From Pestalotiopsis fici W106-1 (taxonomy: Eukaryota > Ascomycota > Sordariomycetes > Amphisphaeriales > Sporocadaceae): a stretch of 64,000 nt of DNA. The stretch spans positions 2,108,001 to 2,172,000 of the forward strand of contig NW_006917094.1 in the NCBI RefSeq assembly GCF_000516985.1, read 5' to 3'. The notes beneath the pieces are model-generated. The model ran no database searches. It saw nothing but the letters and a program-made list of their open reading frames with translations, and was not told the origin of the DNA. Below are positions 36,172-48,232 of the stretch, in pieces. Every line of letters begins with the position of its first letter. Position 1 is the first letter of the stretch. The position numbers and the translations under genes were made by a program.

Positions 36172-37515
36172 CTATAACATACTCTTGGCCTGCCCAGGTC
36201 CTGCATCTGCGTGCTTCTTTACAAAACCAATCACACGCTCGAAGTAGTCCTTTGTCTGCTTGAACCCAACGAACATGTAGAAACAATGAGGCAGCCCCGG
36301 ATAAGCAGCCAGTTGCACATCGTTTCCTGCTGCTTTGAGCGCCTCTGCGTACGCGATACCCTCGTCCCTCAACGGGTCCAAACCTGCCGCATGAACAACT
36401 TTCAAAGCGTCAGTCACATTATAGCTACTCGGGCTCGAGTCAGCGCTGGAACCATGTCTACTTACATGCAGGTGGCAAGCCCTTTAGGTCTTTCAGCTGG
36501 TGGAGAAGAGGGGAGTGTCCAGGGTCAGGCTTGGGGTCAGTGCCCACGTACTGATCCCAAAAGAACTCCATTCTATAGCTGTCGACTATTGCAGCTTGGT
36601 GATTTTGACTGTAGCTCAAGAGCTCATATTTCTCCTTGTTTGGTACCTCGGAGAAGAACTTGGGGTGGCATGTTACTGGGAACACCAGACTTTGTGCTAC
36701 AATTCCGGTGAGTCCCTCGTCTCTGGCTTTGATCGCCAAGCATGCAGCCTTTTCCCACCCCAGTATCGCATTAGTATGGAGTCCTTGACCGACCGTGAGA
36801 ATGGACGCGTACCATGTTTCCACCTCCACTGTTGCCGGCCAAGATGATCTTTTCGGGATTGACTCCCAGATACTTGGCATGTACTTTACACTATCATCTT
36901 CATTAGCTGTGACCTAGATGACTGGAAGAATTAGTTTCTCTTACCCATTTGAGAACGTCCCACGAGTCTTCAATCGGGTATGGATAGGGAAACTCTGGCG
37001 CCCTAGAACTCCTTGTCAGTTGCGAAGGGGGAACAGGTGAATCGCCATGAAATCGCAGGCTTGTAGACTTGCATTCTGTAATCAACGCTCACAACCACGA
37101 CATTGGGCAGCGCGCCCAGGTATCGATTTTCTGCCTCCTCTATTACATGACTGCCCACAGTCCAACCTCCGCCATGCATCCGAAATACCAGCGCAGCGTC
37201 AGTCCGCAGCTCGGGCGGTCGGTAGATCTGGATTTCGATTTCGGTACCGTCCCGCACCGTTACCTTCATCTGGGAAATGAATACATCTTTTCCTGGCTCG
37301 GGACAACCGTCGGGTATGGCGGGCGGCGCCGTGACCCAGCCCTCTTTGAACTTGTCCAAGGGCACCGCGGCCTCCCACAGTGGCGCCAAGGCCTCGACTG
37401 TAGCGGCCTCGACCTCTGCAAAGTTGGGGTCCTTTACCGAGAGATGGCCATTCTTTGGCCCGGGCTTGAAGTTGTCGGTGATGACGTAGTCCGACTTGGT
37501 TTTGATATTTACCAT
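36172..37515 (-). CDS. Alpha/beta hydrolase fold-3 esterase (HSL-like)
   Basis: Five exons, 37515..37073, 37002..36945, 36890..36813, 36748..36466 and 36398..36172, encode 362 residues. The oxyanion-hole motif HGGGW is at 114-118, the nucleophile motif GNSGG has Ser188, and the acid and base are Asp295 (GLDPLRDEG) and His325 (GLPHCFYMF), the order of the hormone-sensitive-lipase family of carboxylesterases. No signal peptide is seen from this start; an in-frame ATG at 37623 would add 36 residues. Intron 1 has a GC donor (AT|GCAAGT) and is needed to give SVDYRMAPEFPYPYP. Introns 3 and 4 need AAG acceptors. The gene lies head to tail with the P450 and may act on the same compound, for instance by cleaving an ester or lactone. 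Confidence 0.9.
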
Positions 37516-38822
37516 TTTCGTTGATTTGGTCAAGGAAGTGCTCTGAAAAGGGTTGATTTGCACAGAAGTCTTTGCATCAGATACAAATGCGCTCCATGGC
37601 AAATGGCTATAGTCCACTGGCAATCCTTATACTACATCCGTCTCGGATAACGCTCCCCTGAGTGTGGGGCATCTCGGGTGATGTTGTGTTAGCCCACGGA
37701 ATCAAACATGGCCCTTTCCTATGCGGACCAATCTTTCTTTTCCCTGGGACATGGTAAGCCATTATGGCCTAAAATTTACACTCCGCTAGTATCTAGAGTA
37801 TCCTCTTCTTCCTCTGTCATGTCCGACTCGGTCGAGTATCTCGTCAGATGGACGGACTCAAACGGAGTTCCGAGTGGAGCTGACTTATACAGGCAGGTCA
37901 GAAAGTTACACCAGGCTCCGTCTGTCTTGAGGAGTTCGCGAAGGATCTACTAGCTCCAATATGGCTATTCTTGATTTATTTTTTCACAGTGTGTATTTGT
38001 TCCTTTTACAAATTGAGTTGTGCTATCATTGTTCTTGAACGCCTAATGAGTACCAGCATTGCTCCAAAGACAAGGATACTTAGAAATCGGCCGGTTAAGG
38101 TTCTCCGTAATTAGGACAGGTTAAAGTCCTCGACAACCCACTACTCAGCCTCGAGAAGGCGGAAAAAACGTGGGCGATGATAATGGCCATTTTAAATCGG
38201 GGCCTTCCAGTGCATTTGCTTTCCAAGGACAATGATACATGGGATGTGGCAGAACACGCGTATAGCTCTAATCACAAGAACGCACATAACTGTATAACTA
38301 CAAGTGGCCTACTTTACCTCAGCTGAACTTTGCTTACCATGACGACTTGGATTCGGTCCGCTTCATATATATATATATGTATGTATACAGTAATCGAGAT
38401 TCTGAGTGAGCTCTGCTTATAGCCCAAGGTCCGATTAGGTTTTTTTTTTTTTTCATATTTTTAGAGTTGTTCTCATTTGACTTCATTTGTCCTTATTCAC
38501 TCACTCACCATGGGGTTAAACCAGGTTGAATTCGCACGCCATACCTACAACGAAAACGGGTGTGTCTTGACATTGCTGGAAATAGGAAATGACATTCACT
38601 CCCCACATCCGGGTACATTGAGTTTTATACATATATATGGTGACGGAGAGGGGGAAGGACCAAGTGCCGTCCATGTCTATGACTTGTAGGAACATTCTAC
38701 GATATCGGAATAATATGTACATTTACCACATGCCATGTGAATCAAAACATCGAATTTATCAGTTAGATTGGCCACGAGATCGTTTCCCATTCCGTACTCG
38801 CAGCAAGTCCTTCAGCAGCCGG
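37516..38822. other. Intergenic, two weak small frames only
   Basis: 1.3 kb holding the hydrolase promoter and the 3' flank of the NLR gene. It has a (TA)n tract at about 38367-38381 and a T tract near 38441-38454. An 81-codon + frame at 37708-37953 and a 58-codon + frame from CACC-ATG-G at 38510 are too weak to call. Confidence 0.5.
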
Positions 38823-41800
38823 CTAGTTCCATCTCAGAATTGCTTCACGCACATCATCATCGCTTGCAACACCGACGGGAGTTCTGCCTGCATTATCTGT
38901 ACTTTGGTTGTCTGCTCCATAATGCAATAATGCCTCGACGACTGAGACTCCCGCTTGGAATGCTGCCAGGTGTAAAGGCGTCTGCCCATACATATCCCTG
39001 GAGTTTATGAAGGCCGCATATTCAGAGCTGCGCAATTGCTTCAGGAAATTCACTCGAGGAGAATAGATGATCGTGTCAATCACGGACAAGTCTGAAAATA
39101 AGACTGCATGATGAAATACGGTTCGTCCATAGTAGTCGCGGCTATCAAGCTGGGCGCCCGCTGCGAGCAGTCGGTGTAACACTTCCGTGTTTCCTTGGTT
39201 GGCAGCGACAATAGTGGGGTATCCGAGCCGACCACCAGGTTCATCCAACTGATTTGAGCTCATAACGATCCTTTTAACCCATGAGATAAGGTTCTTCTCA
39301 GCCGCGAAGTAGAGCAAAGTCGTACCTGGCTCGATATCTTCCCGCAGAGGACACCATTTATCCCACAGTTTTGACTGTAGAAGCCTGTCCACGATGTGGT
39401 TTGGGTTGGCCCCTTCAATGTCGGCCAACTTGGCATGGATGTCAAACATTTCTGTAATGTATTGAAGCAGCGGCGGGAGGCTTGAAAGAGCCATCGACAT
39501 TTTTGAGAGACTTGAAATCGTAGAAATTGTTTTCCCAGCGGTGCTTCTTCTGGACAAAATCTGAGGAGACCCCTGGTTGTCGTTGGGCTCAATGCTCTTT
39601 AGATAGCTCTCGACCAAGGAAGATCTTTTGATTGCGGATCCCGTAGCATCACTCTGGGGCAGGTCCGATGCTGAATTTCGGTCTGGGATCTGATGCTTGA
39701 ATTTGGATTCTGGCGGGATTCGGGTTTGTGCCGACGCCTCCTCGAATGCTGAGAGAGTAGTTTTCCCGCTGGTGCTAGAGCCTCTTCTTCTTAGCAACAT
39801 CAAGGGCGAATCTGTCAAGGTCAAATGGGTCTTGACAGGTGTGATGGGTTGAATTCCAATCTGGGAATGTGCAGAGTGTACTGAGGCAGCCCTGATAGAG
39901 CCTGTGCGTGAGATAGGCTGTGATCCAGGATTTGAGCTGGCTGCTGACCCAAAACTCGCGACGCTGTTCCGTCTTCCTCGGTCGATTGATAGTCCCTTGG
40001 GTCCATCGGCAGATACGTGAGAGTACGCATCTAGCGTTTGCTGCTTCGTTGGGCTTCCCTTTGAGTCCAGAAATGGGGCTTTCATGCTCGTAAGACGCTC
40101 TCGCTGCCTCTGCTGGATCATATCTCCAACAGCCTGTCGAGCCCCGATCAAGTACTGGAGCTCCGGAATGTCTGCATACGAGAGGCAACAGTCCATGATG
40201 AAGACGTGGCCCCTGCCACTGTCCATGGCACGTCGTTGTGGACTGACAATGGTAAAGCCATCCTCTTCCAGGAAGAATGTGCGAACCGAGTCATGAATGA
40301 ATTGAACAACTTTCCCGGTGGTGAAAGATCCGGCACTTCCTCCTAAAGAATCATCATCTTCACCTAGCTCATCATTCTCGTTGAGGGCTGGTCGATTGTC
40401 TTGCACCTCAACAAGTCCGCACGACATGCTCGTGATTTGTTTTTCCAGCTGTTCCTCGTCCTCCACGAACTCAGGTGAGTTTTCCCACATGGCTACTTTC
40501 TCCGGGTGGTAAACAAACGCGAAGACGTGTTTCCATTCGGAAAGTTGTAGTGGGCGAGCACTGAACACCAACCATTGGAAGAATCTTGTTGCTTCTTGGG
40601 TGGGATTCTCCGAAAGCAACTTTCTATAGACGTCCTGGATCTGAGTAGGTACTTCATTGACCTGGTCAATCAGATACTGAGCACTTTTCCCAGTGTCCCA
40701 ATCACTTATGAGCTGATTGATTGTAAGCTCAACCCATAGAAAAATTCCCGACGCTTTGTCAAGAATCTTGTTCTCAAGCTGTTGCCAAACTTCTCTTTGG
40801 CTAGTCGCTTTCTGCTCGGTCCTAAAGACGGACAACCTCTTATGGATATACCGGCGGATGTCGTCCGAGTTCTCCTGTTCCGAAAGGATCTCCAAGTACG
40901 ATGAAATTGAGATAGTCAGGGCAGTTCGACTTGAAACGCATAGAAACAGCTGGGTTCCAACCAAATAGGCCCTATCGGCGAGATCACGAAGGTAAATGAT
41001 CAAGTTCCTGCCTTCGCCATTATCGCATTCGTCAAGACCATCCACGAAGATGAATATCCTGGCACTTGATAGCCGCGAATCGCTACTAGCCAGTGCGTGG
41101 TTAAGGAAAGATTTGAGTTCACCATCATGCCATGTAAGTTCGGTATCAAAGTCAATCTTTTCCTCAAATCGACTCTTCATCAATCGAAATGCTTTTGGGA
41201 AATGTGGGAGTAATTGGCAAGCAAGGGATCTGAGAAATCCCGATGTGCACTTCTCTAGGCGATCACCTCGTCCGTTGAAGAAAAAGCTCGCTTTGACTGT
41301 TTTCGTTGTAGTATGTACGCCCTCAAAGGCATGCTTCATCAACGTAGATTTACCTGACCCGGGCTTGCCTTTGATCCACAGGAAGCCCTGGTGGCTTGCG
41401 ATTTGTTTGCGTTCGATCCATCCTTGATAATTTTCGGAGGTACTCAACCAGAGACAGGTTTGATGCACCGGAGTCTCGATCATCTGATATCGCCTGTTCA
41501 TGTTGGGAAATCCAAGTGATCTCTGAATTGCTTTGGGGGCGGGTTAGTACGTCTTTTGACAAGTTGGCATATTTTAGACAGTGGTGACACCTTTCAAGTC
41601 TTCGCTTGTCTCATGCGCTTCTGTACCCCTAGTTAAGCAATGCTTGACGGAGTTTTATTCGATTTTGACTTACTCTCTTGTGCCCTTTCTTTGACAATTT
41701 TGCATATACGTTCCAGCTCGCCGCATACCTTGATATAATTGTCGTCGGCTTCCGAAGTAAATTTCGTCATCTCTCTATGATTCGCTTGCAGAGTCTCCGC

Positions 41801-42991
41801 ATCTTCCCTGTCGTCACCAAGTAGTGAAGAGTTATGCGGGACGACCTTGATGATTACCCAGTTAGTTCTGTCAATGATGTATCATGTGGCAATGGGTACG
41901 TACCGTTTTGTTCAAGAATGATCCGGGCACATTAAGTCCAGTCATCGCATGTCCCTCCTGAAACGTCTTCACCATGAAGCCATACCTTCTCCAGATTCTG
42001 GAGAAACTAAACTGGCACCTCTCTAAATCGGTCGTGCGGAGTCCAAGTGAGTCCAATAACGCACTATTCGTGTCAATCAAAAAAAGACTTGCAACTGAAC
42101 GGGCGACTTCGCCGACGTTAGCATAGTGACCACCACCACGGTGGGGCGTACCCAGAAAGATCACTGCCGATGTTGACGCAACGATCTCTCTGATATCATC
42201 CTGGTCCGAGGTATCTGATAATGACAATGCCTAGGCAATCAGAACTCGTCAGTCTGTGGACTGTGCGTGCGATGTAGAATCAAGATGGAAGAACATACTT
42301 CCTTGACCAAGATCCCCCCTAATGAATGGGCGACGAAGATCAAGGGCCGGTCTTGAACCCTGTTACGCCTCAGAGCGAACAGCAAGTCTTTGGCGTGTGA
42401 GAAGATGGTGCCTTTATTGGCGACTGTGCCTATATGAGCAGCGACGGTAGACTCGTAGCCCCAAGTCAGAATCCGGCTCCCAGAGCACATCTCAGATGAA
42501 GGAAGAAGATCTCTGGGCCAGAATACATTGGGCCGTATCGTATTGGAAGAGGGGACTATTTCGGCTTCCTCATTTGTGGAAGATTTGACCGAAGAACTGG
42601 TAGTGCGCCCAATGAATGTCAGGATTTTCCTGTGGGATCTCGTCTTTGTCTTTTGACGAGCCTCATTCGCTGACACTTCTGGAGCAAAATGCGTCCACGT
42701 CGTGTACGGATGACCCTGGAGGCCATGAACGAATATTATACTGTGAGGAATCTCAATGGTCTGCATTATCAAAAGAGAAATGCCACAAAATCTCAACTTC
42801 CCGAGTTCCTGATCCGGAAAAGACAGTTGTGGTGAAGCAGCCATTAGCTGTCACATCACCACAGGATAGCCACTCAGCCAACCCAGAAGCAGGAGACATT
42901 AAGTAGCTGTGACTTACTCAGCGAAGGGTTCATCATCATGTGGTTCATATACCGCCGTGAACCCCGTATTGTGAATGAATGGCCGTGCCAT
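38823..42991 (-). CDS. STAND/NLR-like protein: SesB-type hydrolase - NACHT - ankyrin
   Basis: Six exons encode 1250 residues: 42991..42918, 42740..42299, 42230..41904, 41845..41674, 41620..41591, 41530..38823. Residues 25-290 are an alpha/beta hydrolase of the SesB type (IIFVHGLQGHP; VAHSLGGIL with nucleophile Ser164; FLGTPHRGG). A helical linker follows (ETLQANHREMTKF, LGFPNMNRRYQMIE), then a NACHT NTPase with Walker A GKPGSGKST at 403-411 and Walker B IFIFVDGLDEC at 507-517. A Ser-rich, probably disordered stretch spans about 830-1030, and ankyrin repeats (about 1120-1250, e.g. YGQTPLHLAAFQAGVSVVEA) close the protein. Fungal STAND proteins are intracellular sensors in non-self recognition and regulated cell death; ligand sensing by the repeats and hydrolase as effector are inferred. 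The motifs are intact. Introns 3 and 5 need AAG acceptors. The in-frame ATG at 43186 would add 65 residues. Confidence 0.9.
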
Positions 42992-44861
42992 ATCATCGTT
43001 GGCCGGAATTACTGATTGAGCCGTGATTGTGTGCGGGGGTTCAGCTGCGCGAGGCTGGGCTGATATAGGGGAAAGATGCTGTTCCAGTTCTGGAACGGAA
43101 AAACACTCGGATTGCAGATGAAGCACATGATTTGTCGCCAGCAGTTCCCATGCAGCCCCCAAAATTCCGAGTGCGAAATTACGCACAATCGTACTCTTGT
43201 GTTAATTTTTCCCCAATCTCTAATGTAAGCAAATACCAAACATGCAAGCTGTTCCTTCCACCACGTGCCGAGACCATATTGTTTGACCGGTGCGAGTTTT
43301 TTTTTGGCATTTTCTAGAACATGCGATAACCTGAAGTATTGAATCAACTCTAACAATCTCTATCACAAACGCGCAAGTGCCACCTAGATCAAGAAGAAAA
43401 TCCGCATTTAATCCAGTTGGCCAAACCCTTGTCTTGAACTTTTGAACGGAACAAATTATTGAAGTTTGCAGCTTCTTAACTCTTCCTGTCAAGAATCCTC
43501 AACGTTATATTCAAGACATCTGCCCTAAAGGTACCATGTAGGTAATTATATATGAAGTCTACAAAATCTGGATCTACAGAACTAAACTTCTACAGATTAA
43601 TGTTGTGGTATTGACGCACGGGTCATTTACGTGGGGCTAGCTTCTTTATACAGCACGGGACTGTCAGGACTCAGTAGTACTCTGTACGAAGTACTCAACC
43701 GGCAGTAACGCGTCAATACAAACTTTCCGCCCCTATCAAAGGACAATGGCTATGCGATATATAAGAGATAATCGGAAAGCTCGCTTATTCAACCATTAAC
43801 TTGCATTCAAGATAATTGTGTGTAATTATGTGGTTTTTTTTAATCCATTATACATAGCCGCTCTCGTTGGGTACCCTTCTTCTCTTTTCTTGGGTGGTCA
43901 CGGCAATGCCGGTGTGTCAAAAAAAGGCTAGGATCGAGCACTGCCCTGCTAATCATTGGCTGTCGCACATCGTCGCCAGGTGGACGCGCTTGCAATGCAC
44001 TAAGATCCTAGCTCGCGATGCAACCCACTACCTTAAAAGGTTATGACAGCATCACGGACCAGCCAGTCAACCGCGCGGCACTTGAAAGTGTCTAGGCAGA
44101 GGGTCCAGAGGGTCCCCATAGGTCCTTTTAGGCTCCAGTAACAGCGGCAGCTCTCAGCAGCTCCCAGTGATTTCTCTTGTTTATAAGGGGAGGTTGGATA
44201 TCGAGGCCAGGGATGAATGGATGGCATTCGTGTAGTACAGCCCGTCTATCTATGATGGATTGATTGTGTTAATGCAAGAGAAGGCAAACTGGAAATTCCA
44301 ATGCATGGCCATGGTTATTGTTTCAGATACTTTTCTGCAATTGTTTCCGAGTCTCTCATCCAGTCAAAGGGAGTCAGGTCGAGTCCCTTCTGGCCCCTAC
44401 CTACCACTCCCCAAAAGAAGTCCCTGACGCACATCATCCCACACATAGCGACGACGCGCCACGCAACGTCATTAGGATCCGCTATTGGCCGTCACTGCCG
44501 ATCTTGCTAAGAAGGACCCCAAAATCGTCGATTGACGGGGAAACCATACAAAATCCCATGCGCCCAGTTTATTCGCCAACCACTGTTGTCAATTTTTTCT
44601 CCCTCCATTGTCGTAGCAACATTGAACTGCTCCTTGCACTTAGCATATTTCTGCTATCATTCTCCTGGATATTTTCTCAAAAGCCTTCCCCGCAGTTTTT
44701 GCAAATCAACAATCCGTATTCCATAATCCTCCAGAAACAACTCGAGAAGAAAGCTCAACTACACTACCTGAACAACCCCACTGATCGGATCTCGTCGCAT
44801 ATCACTGAATCGCATCAAGATCCACCGTTCTCCAACTTCAGTCCCCGGATTTTCAGACAAA
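42992..44861. other. Divergent intergenic region, NLR gene / NCE102-like gene
   Basis: 1.9 kb with no supported gene. Pyrimidine-rich sequence at about 44570-44720 is probably the NCE102 5' leader. A GTACTCTGTACGAAGTACT-type element near 43677 is a palindromic motif but of unknown role. Confidence 0.5.
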
Positions 44862-45444
44862 ATGGAGTTCACCTTTCTCAACAACGTCCTGCGCATAGTC
44901 CAGCTGCTCTGGACCCTGCTGATCACCGCGCTCATTGGAAATGCCATCGCAAACTACCACAGCACCTCTGGATCTGGTAAAGCCGCCATCAACTTCACCA
45001 TCTTTGTCGCAGTCCTCTCGTGGATTACCGCCCTCTATGGATTGATCGCCTCCTTCGTATCCGCCATTGCTATTCCCATTGTCGTTCTCGCTCTCGACAG
45101 TCTTGCCGTCCTCTTCACCTTTATCAGCGCCGTGGTCCTGGCCGCCAAGCTCGGAGCTGTCAACTGCGCTCACCTGGTAAGGAACTCTCTGGTTCTGATC
45201 TCTTCCAAAGTACATGTTCACAATGCTGACTCACAATTCGCAGAGCGGTAAGCCAAGCAGCTACATTGCCTTTGGCTCGACCAATGGTGACCAGAAGCAA
45301 TGCCGCGAGCTCCAAGCTAGCGACGTTTTTATGTGGTTCTTGTTCGCATGCTACATTGCAACTCTTTTCTTCGCCTTCAAGGCTTTCCGTGGCAGCGGCG
45401 CTTCCATCCGAAGGGGTCCCAACATGTCCCAGGTCGGCGTCTAA
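44862..45444 (+). CDS. NCE102: NCE102-like MARVEL-domain membrane protein
   Basis: Exons 44862..45176 and 45244..45444 give 171 residues; the intron is phase 0 (GTAAGG donor, CAG acceptor) and joins CAHL to SGKPSSYIA. Four membrane helices are visible (about 8-28, 44-66, 72-95 and 137-157) in the MARVEL arrangement, with the NCE102-like first helix LNNVLRIVQLLWTLLITALIG and the extracellular cysteine pair in NCAHLS and QKQCREL. NCE102 proteins sit in plasma-membrane eisosomes and sense sphingolipids. The C-terminal tail is short and basic (GASIRRGPNMSQVGV). Length and topology agree with the yeast protein. Confidence 0.87.
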
Positions 45445-47400
45445 ATGATCAATCATGTCAGCTGTAATGTAGAGTAGACAAATACCTACATCATGCGCGA
45501 CGTGGCCATAATGGGTATTGGATCACGGCCATAATTACTGTTACGAAGGTTACGATGCAGTGGATAATCAAACACGATGCCTCCTTGAAGGCTAGGAAGG
45601 CATAATAATACATGTGGAAAATACCAAGGATACAAGGGATTTTGGATGGACGCTGGCGTTTAGGAATACAAGACATGGCCATCATTGGTTTGTATAGTCA
45701 GGCTGCATTCTTGTCTGACTATGTCACACAGCATTCTCCTGGATGGGCATTATGCCCGAGAATGTTACTTCATGATAGTATGACAAAATACATAATGTTC
45801 ACAAACTCAAGTTGATTGCCACTGTATAATTGAATGAACTTCTGCTTCAGCTGTGCGACTTGCATCAATTGTGCTTGATACTTGGAATGGCTTTGTCAGG
45901 GGGAACTGCTCACACAGGATATTCATCGTTACCAACGGAGCAAAATTCCGTCTAATAGATACCAATTACTAGACTAGGAATTATGTTGTCGCCCAAACCA
46001 GCCAAAGATGGACACGGTCAGAATAGCAATTGTTATGGCTTGAGACTGAATCTTGGCTCCCGAAAATTGTTTCTAGCGAAGCTTCCTTCCGACAAGCATG
46101 TTGAGTAAGTCATCCATCAGCTGGATTCAAGATTACCTGCTTCAAGGACATGATTGTCAACAAGTCATTGACTACACTGTTCTGTCATACTACCTTGACA
46201 ACACTGTGCGCAGCCTTTTCTTCCAATAACCAATACATTCTTTGAGATCCGTGCGAGAGAGCCAATGTTATTATTATAAGAGGGACCAGGCGTCATTCTG
46301 GGGGATCCAAGTTATAAGTCTTGATGTGCTGGGCAATGACCATGTAGATCATTCTTTTGATAACTATATGCTGTTCTCGTTCCATAGAAGTGATTACTGA
46401 TTTACTGTAGAATGATTCTCTACAACATGTGGGCATACTGAAAAACTTGCTGCCTGAAGTAGCTCCGGGTCAAGGTGGAAGAGGCACGCACCACTGATCA
46501 TGCAAACGCGCCTCCTCCATGATAACGTCAAAACTTGTTGACACCACCAACTGGGCGTTTGTTTTGATTTTCCTAGTGTTACATATCCGAATAACTCGTT
46601 AGATTTCCACCACCAGTGAGCCATTGAGCCCATCCACACAATGGTTCACTGGTGCAGTGGTTACAAGAGCAGAGCAAACAGCAGCAGACCGGTCTATAAA
46701 TATTTGAAAAAAAACTAAAAAAAAAAAAAAAACTTCAACAACAGTAGCCACGGAGAGATTAGCCAGCGGTGAACTCTTTTTTGCTGATCTTTTTATTCTC
46801 TTGTAGTTTCTATGCAAATGATTCACTCGAGTATGGGATGTAAAGAATGCAAGTCGATGATATCTGGAGGCTGAAGGAAAGGTGTTGGTGTGTTGGTGTC
46901 AGGGTTCGAATCCACGCGAGCTCTGCGTTTTTTACTCCTTCACCTTGGGGCATTACATGTTGCTTCCTTTTCTCTTTACTGATCCATCGTTTGTCCACGC
47001 TTGATCAAGGATAACATGCAAGACGCAAGACCTGGTCAATCTTATCCGGTTTCAGACGAGAACACTTGCAGTGTATGGTGTTGGCTGTGCTCAGAGTGTT
47101 CCACCGCAGACAGTAATGTAGCTTGATACGACTTCCACGCCCCTAGACCCCCTATGGCTCTACGCGACTCGGCGTAAAAGACCAACTTGGCAGTGACATT
47201 GCTAACCATTCAGCCCAAGCTGTTGAATACAGGTCTGAAGTTCACTGACTCGAAGACAAGCCAAGGCATTATCTGAAGACATCAATTGTCATTTCCATGT
47301 TTCTCAATGATATGTTCTGCGATGTCGCAAATGGTTCTAATACTCTATAGCAGCGTGGGCCTTGATACATACTGATACACTTGATTACTCGTACAAATTC
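45445..47400. other. Convergent intergenic region
   Basis: 2.0 kb between the 3' ends of the NCE102-like and COQ7 genes. It has an A tract at about 46717-46733 and a tRNA-like inverted repeat at 46643-46782 (listed separately). No protein gene seen. Confidence 0.5.
46643..46782 (+). repeat. tRNA-like inverted repeat with T6 terminator (possible tRNA relic)
   Basis: GGTTCAC at 46643-46649 can pair with GTGAACT at 46769-46775 (one G-U pair), like an acceptor stem. The 5' arm is followed by TGGTGCAGTGGTTA, which resembles a tRNA D-arm and Pol III A box, and the 3' arm is followed by C and six T, like a Pol III terminator. There is no proper T-arm between them; a GGTTCGAATCC B-box-like sequence lies outside, at about 46904. 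I read this as a degenerate tRNA-derived element or a coincidence, not a working tRNA. Confidence 0.22.
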
Positions 47401-48232
47401 TTATATCTTCTCGCTCACCCAGATTGCACCTCTGCAGCCAGCTCGAATTACACCGGTCAACAGCCAATGGGGCTCAGCCTTCTTGGCGTCATGCTCAACA
47501 GCGTGGTCCAGATGCTCGAGCTCTTCGTCTCGAATGCGGCGCAGTGTCTTTATCAGGTTCTGCAGCTCGTCACCGACCTCGTAGCCCTCGGCCTCCCACT
47601 CGGAGAACATCTCGAGCAACGTCCGGATCTGCTCATTATAGTGGGTACCGATCTCGGTCTCGACGGCCTCAGTACACGCCATGGCCGCCTCCCGGCCCAG
47701 CACCGCCGTGCCCCAGCCCAGGCCCGTCGCCAGCACGCTCCAGACCGGGTACATGGCCGTCGGCCGGACGCGGTGCTTGGCAATCATCTCGTTGAATGTC
47801 TTGAGGTGGCCCTCTTCCTGCTCGTACATGTGCGCCATGAGTGGCCGCAAGTGCGGGTGCGCGTTCACGATCGGAGGCGTCTGGCCCTTGTAGATGAGGG
47901 TGGCGGCCAGTTCACCGGCCTGGTTGACTCGAAGCTGCAGGGTGGGAACAAGGTCAATGATTGGGAATTCTTGCTAGGCCGATCTCGGAATAGCAACATA
48001 CAGCAGATGAGAGAAAGTCTCTCTGCTCCTTGGTCAGAGCCTTCCGCTTCGGTTTCGGGCTACTCGAACTTGGATGCGCATCTTGGCTGGCCGCGGTACA
48101 TTGGCTCGACGTCGAGGATAGACAACGCCGCGACGGCGCAAAGAGGGCCGGTGCAAGGAAATCGCGGATAGGCGGTTGGCCATGCGTGCGCATGAGCCGC
48201 ATGAAGCTTCGGGATGAAAAGGAAACGGCCAT
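47401..48232 (-). CDS. COQ7: 5-demethoxyubiquinone hydroxylase, mitochondrial
   Basis: Exons 48232..48002 and 47934..47401 encode 254 residues; a phase-0 intron (GTATGT/CAG) joins DFLSSA to LRVNQAGELAATLIYKG. COQ7 is a di-iron monooxygenase of the inner mitochondrial membrane that makes the penultimate intermediate of ubiquinone. Ligand candidates are in order: Glu85 (NQAGELAA), EEGH at 117-120, ETE at 169-171 and EELEH at 214-218. The first 70 residues are Arg/Ser-rich with few acids, a mitochondrial presequence (MAVSFSSRSFMRLMRTHGQP). The gene is divergent from RTF1. Confidence 0.96.

Noticed and set aside
37708..37953. 81-codon + frame between the hydrolase and NLR genes
   Set aside because: No recognised motif, no clear promoter or intron signals; length is within chance.
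38510..38689. 58-codon + frame with a CACCATGG start
   Set aside because: Good start context only; no signal peptide, motif or supporting splice pattern.
43670..43700. GTACT-containing palindromic motif
   Set aside because: Short GTAC palindromes of this type are common in fungal intergenic DNA; no link to a gene could be shown.
46904..46926. GGTTCGAATCC followed by T6, resembling the 3' half of a tRNA
   Set aside because: The implied acceptor and T stems do not pair well and no matching 5' half lies at tRNA distance.
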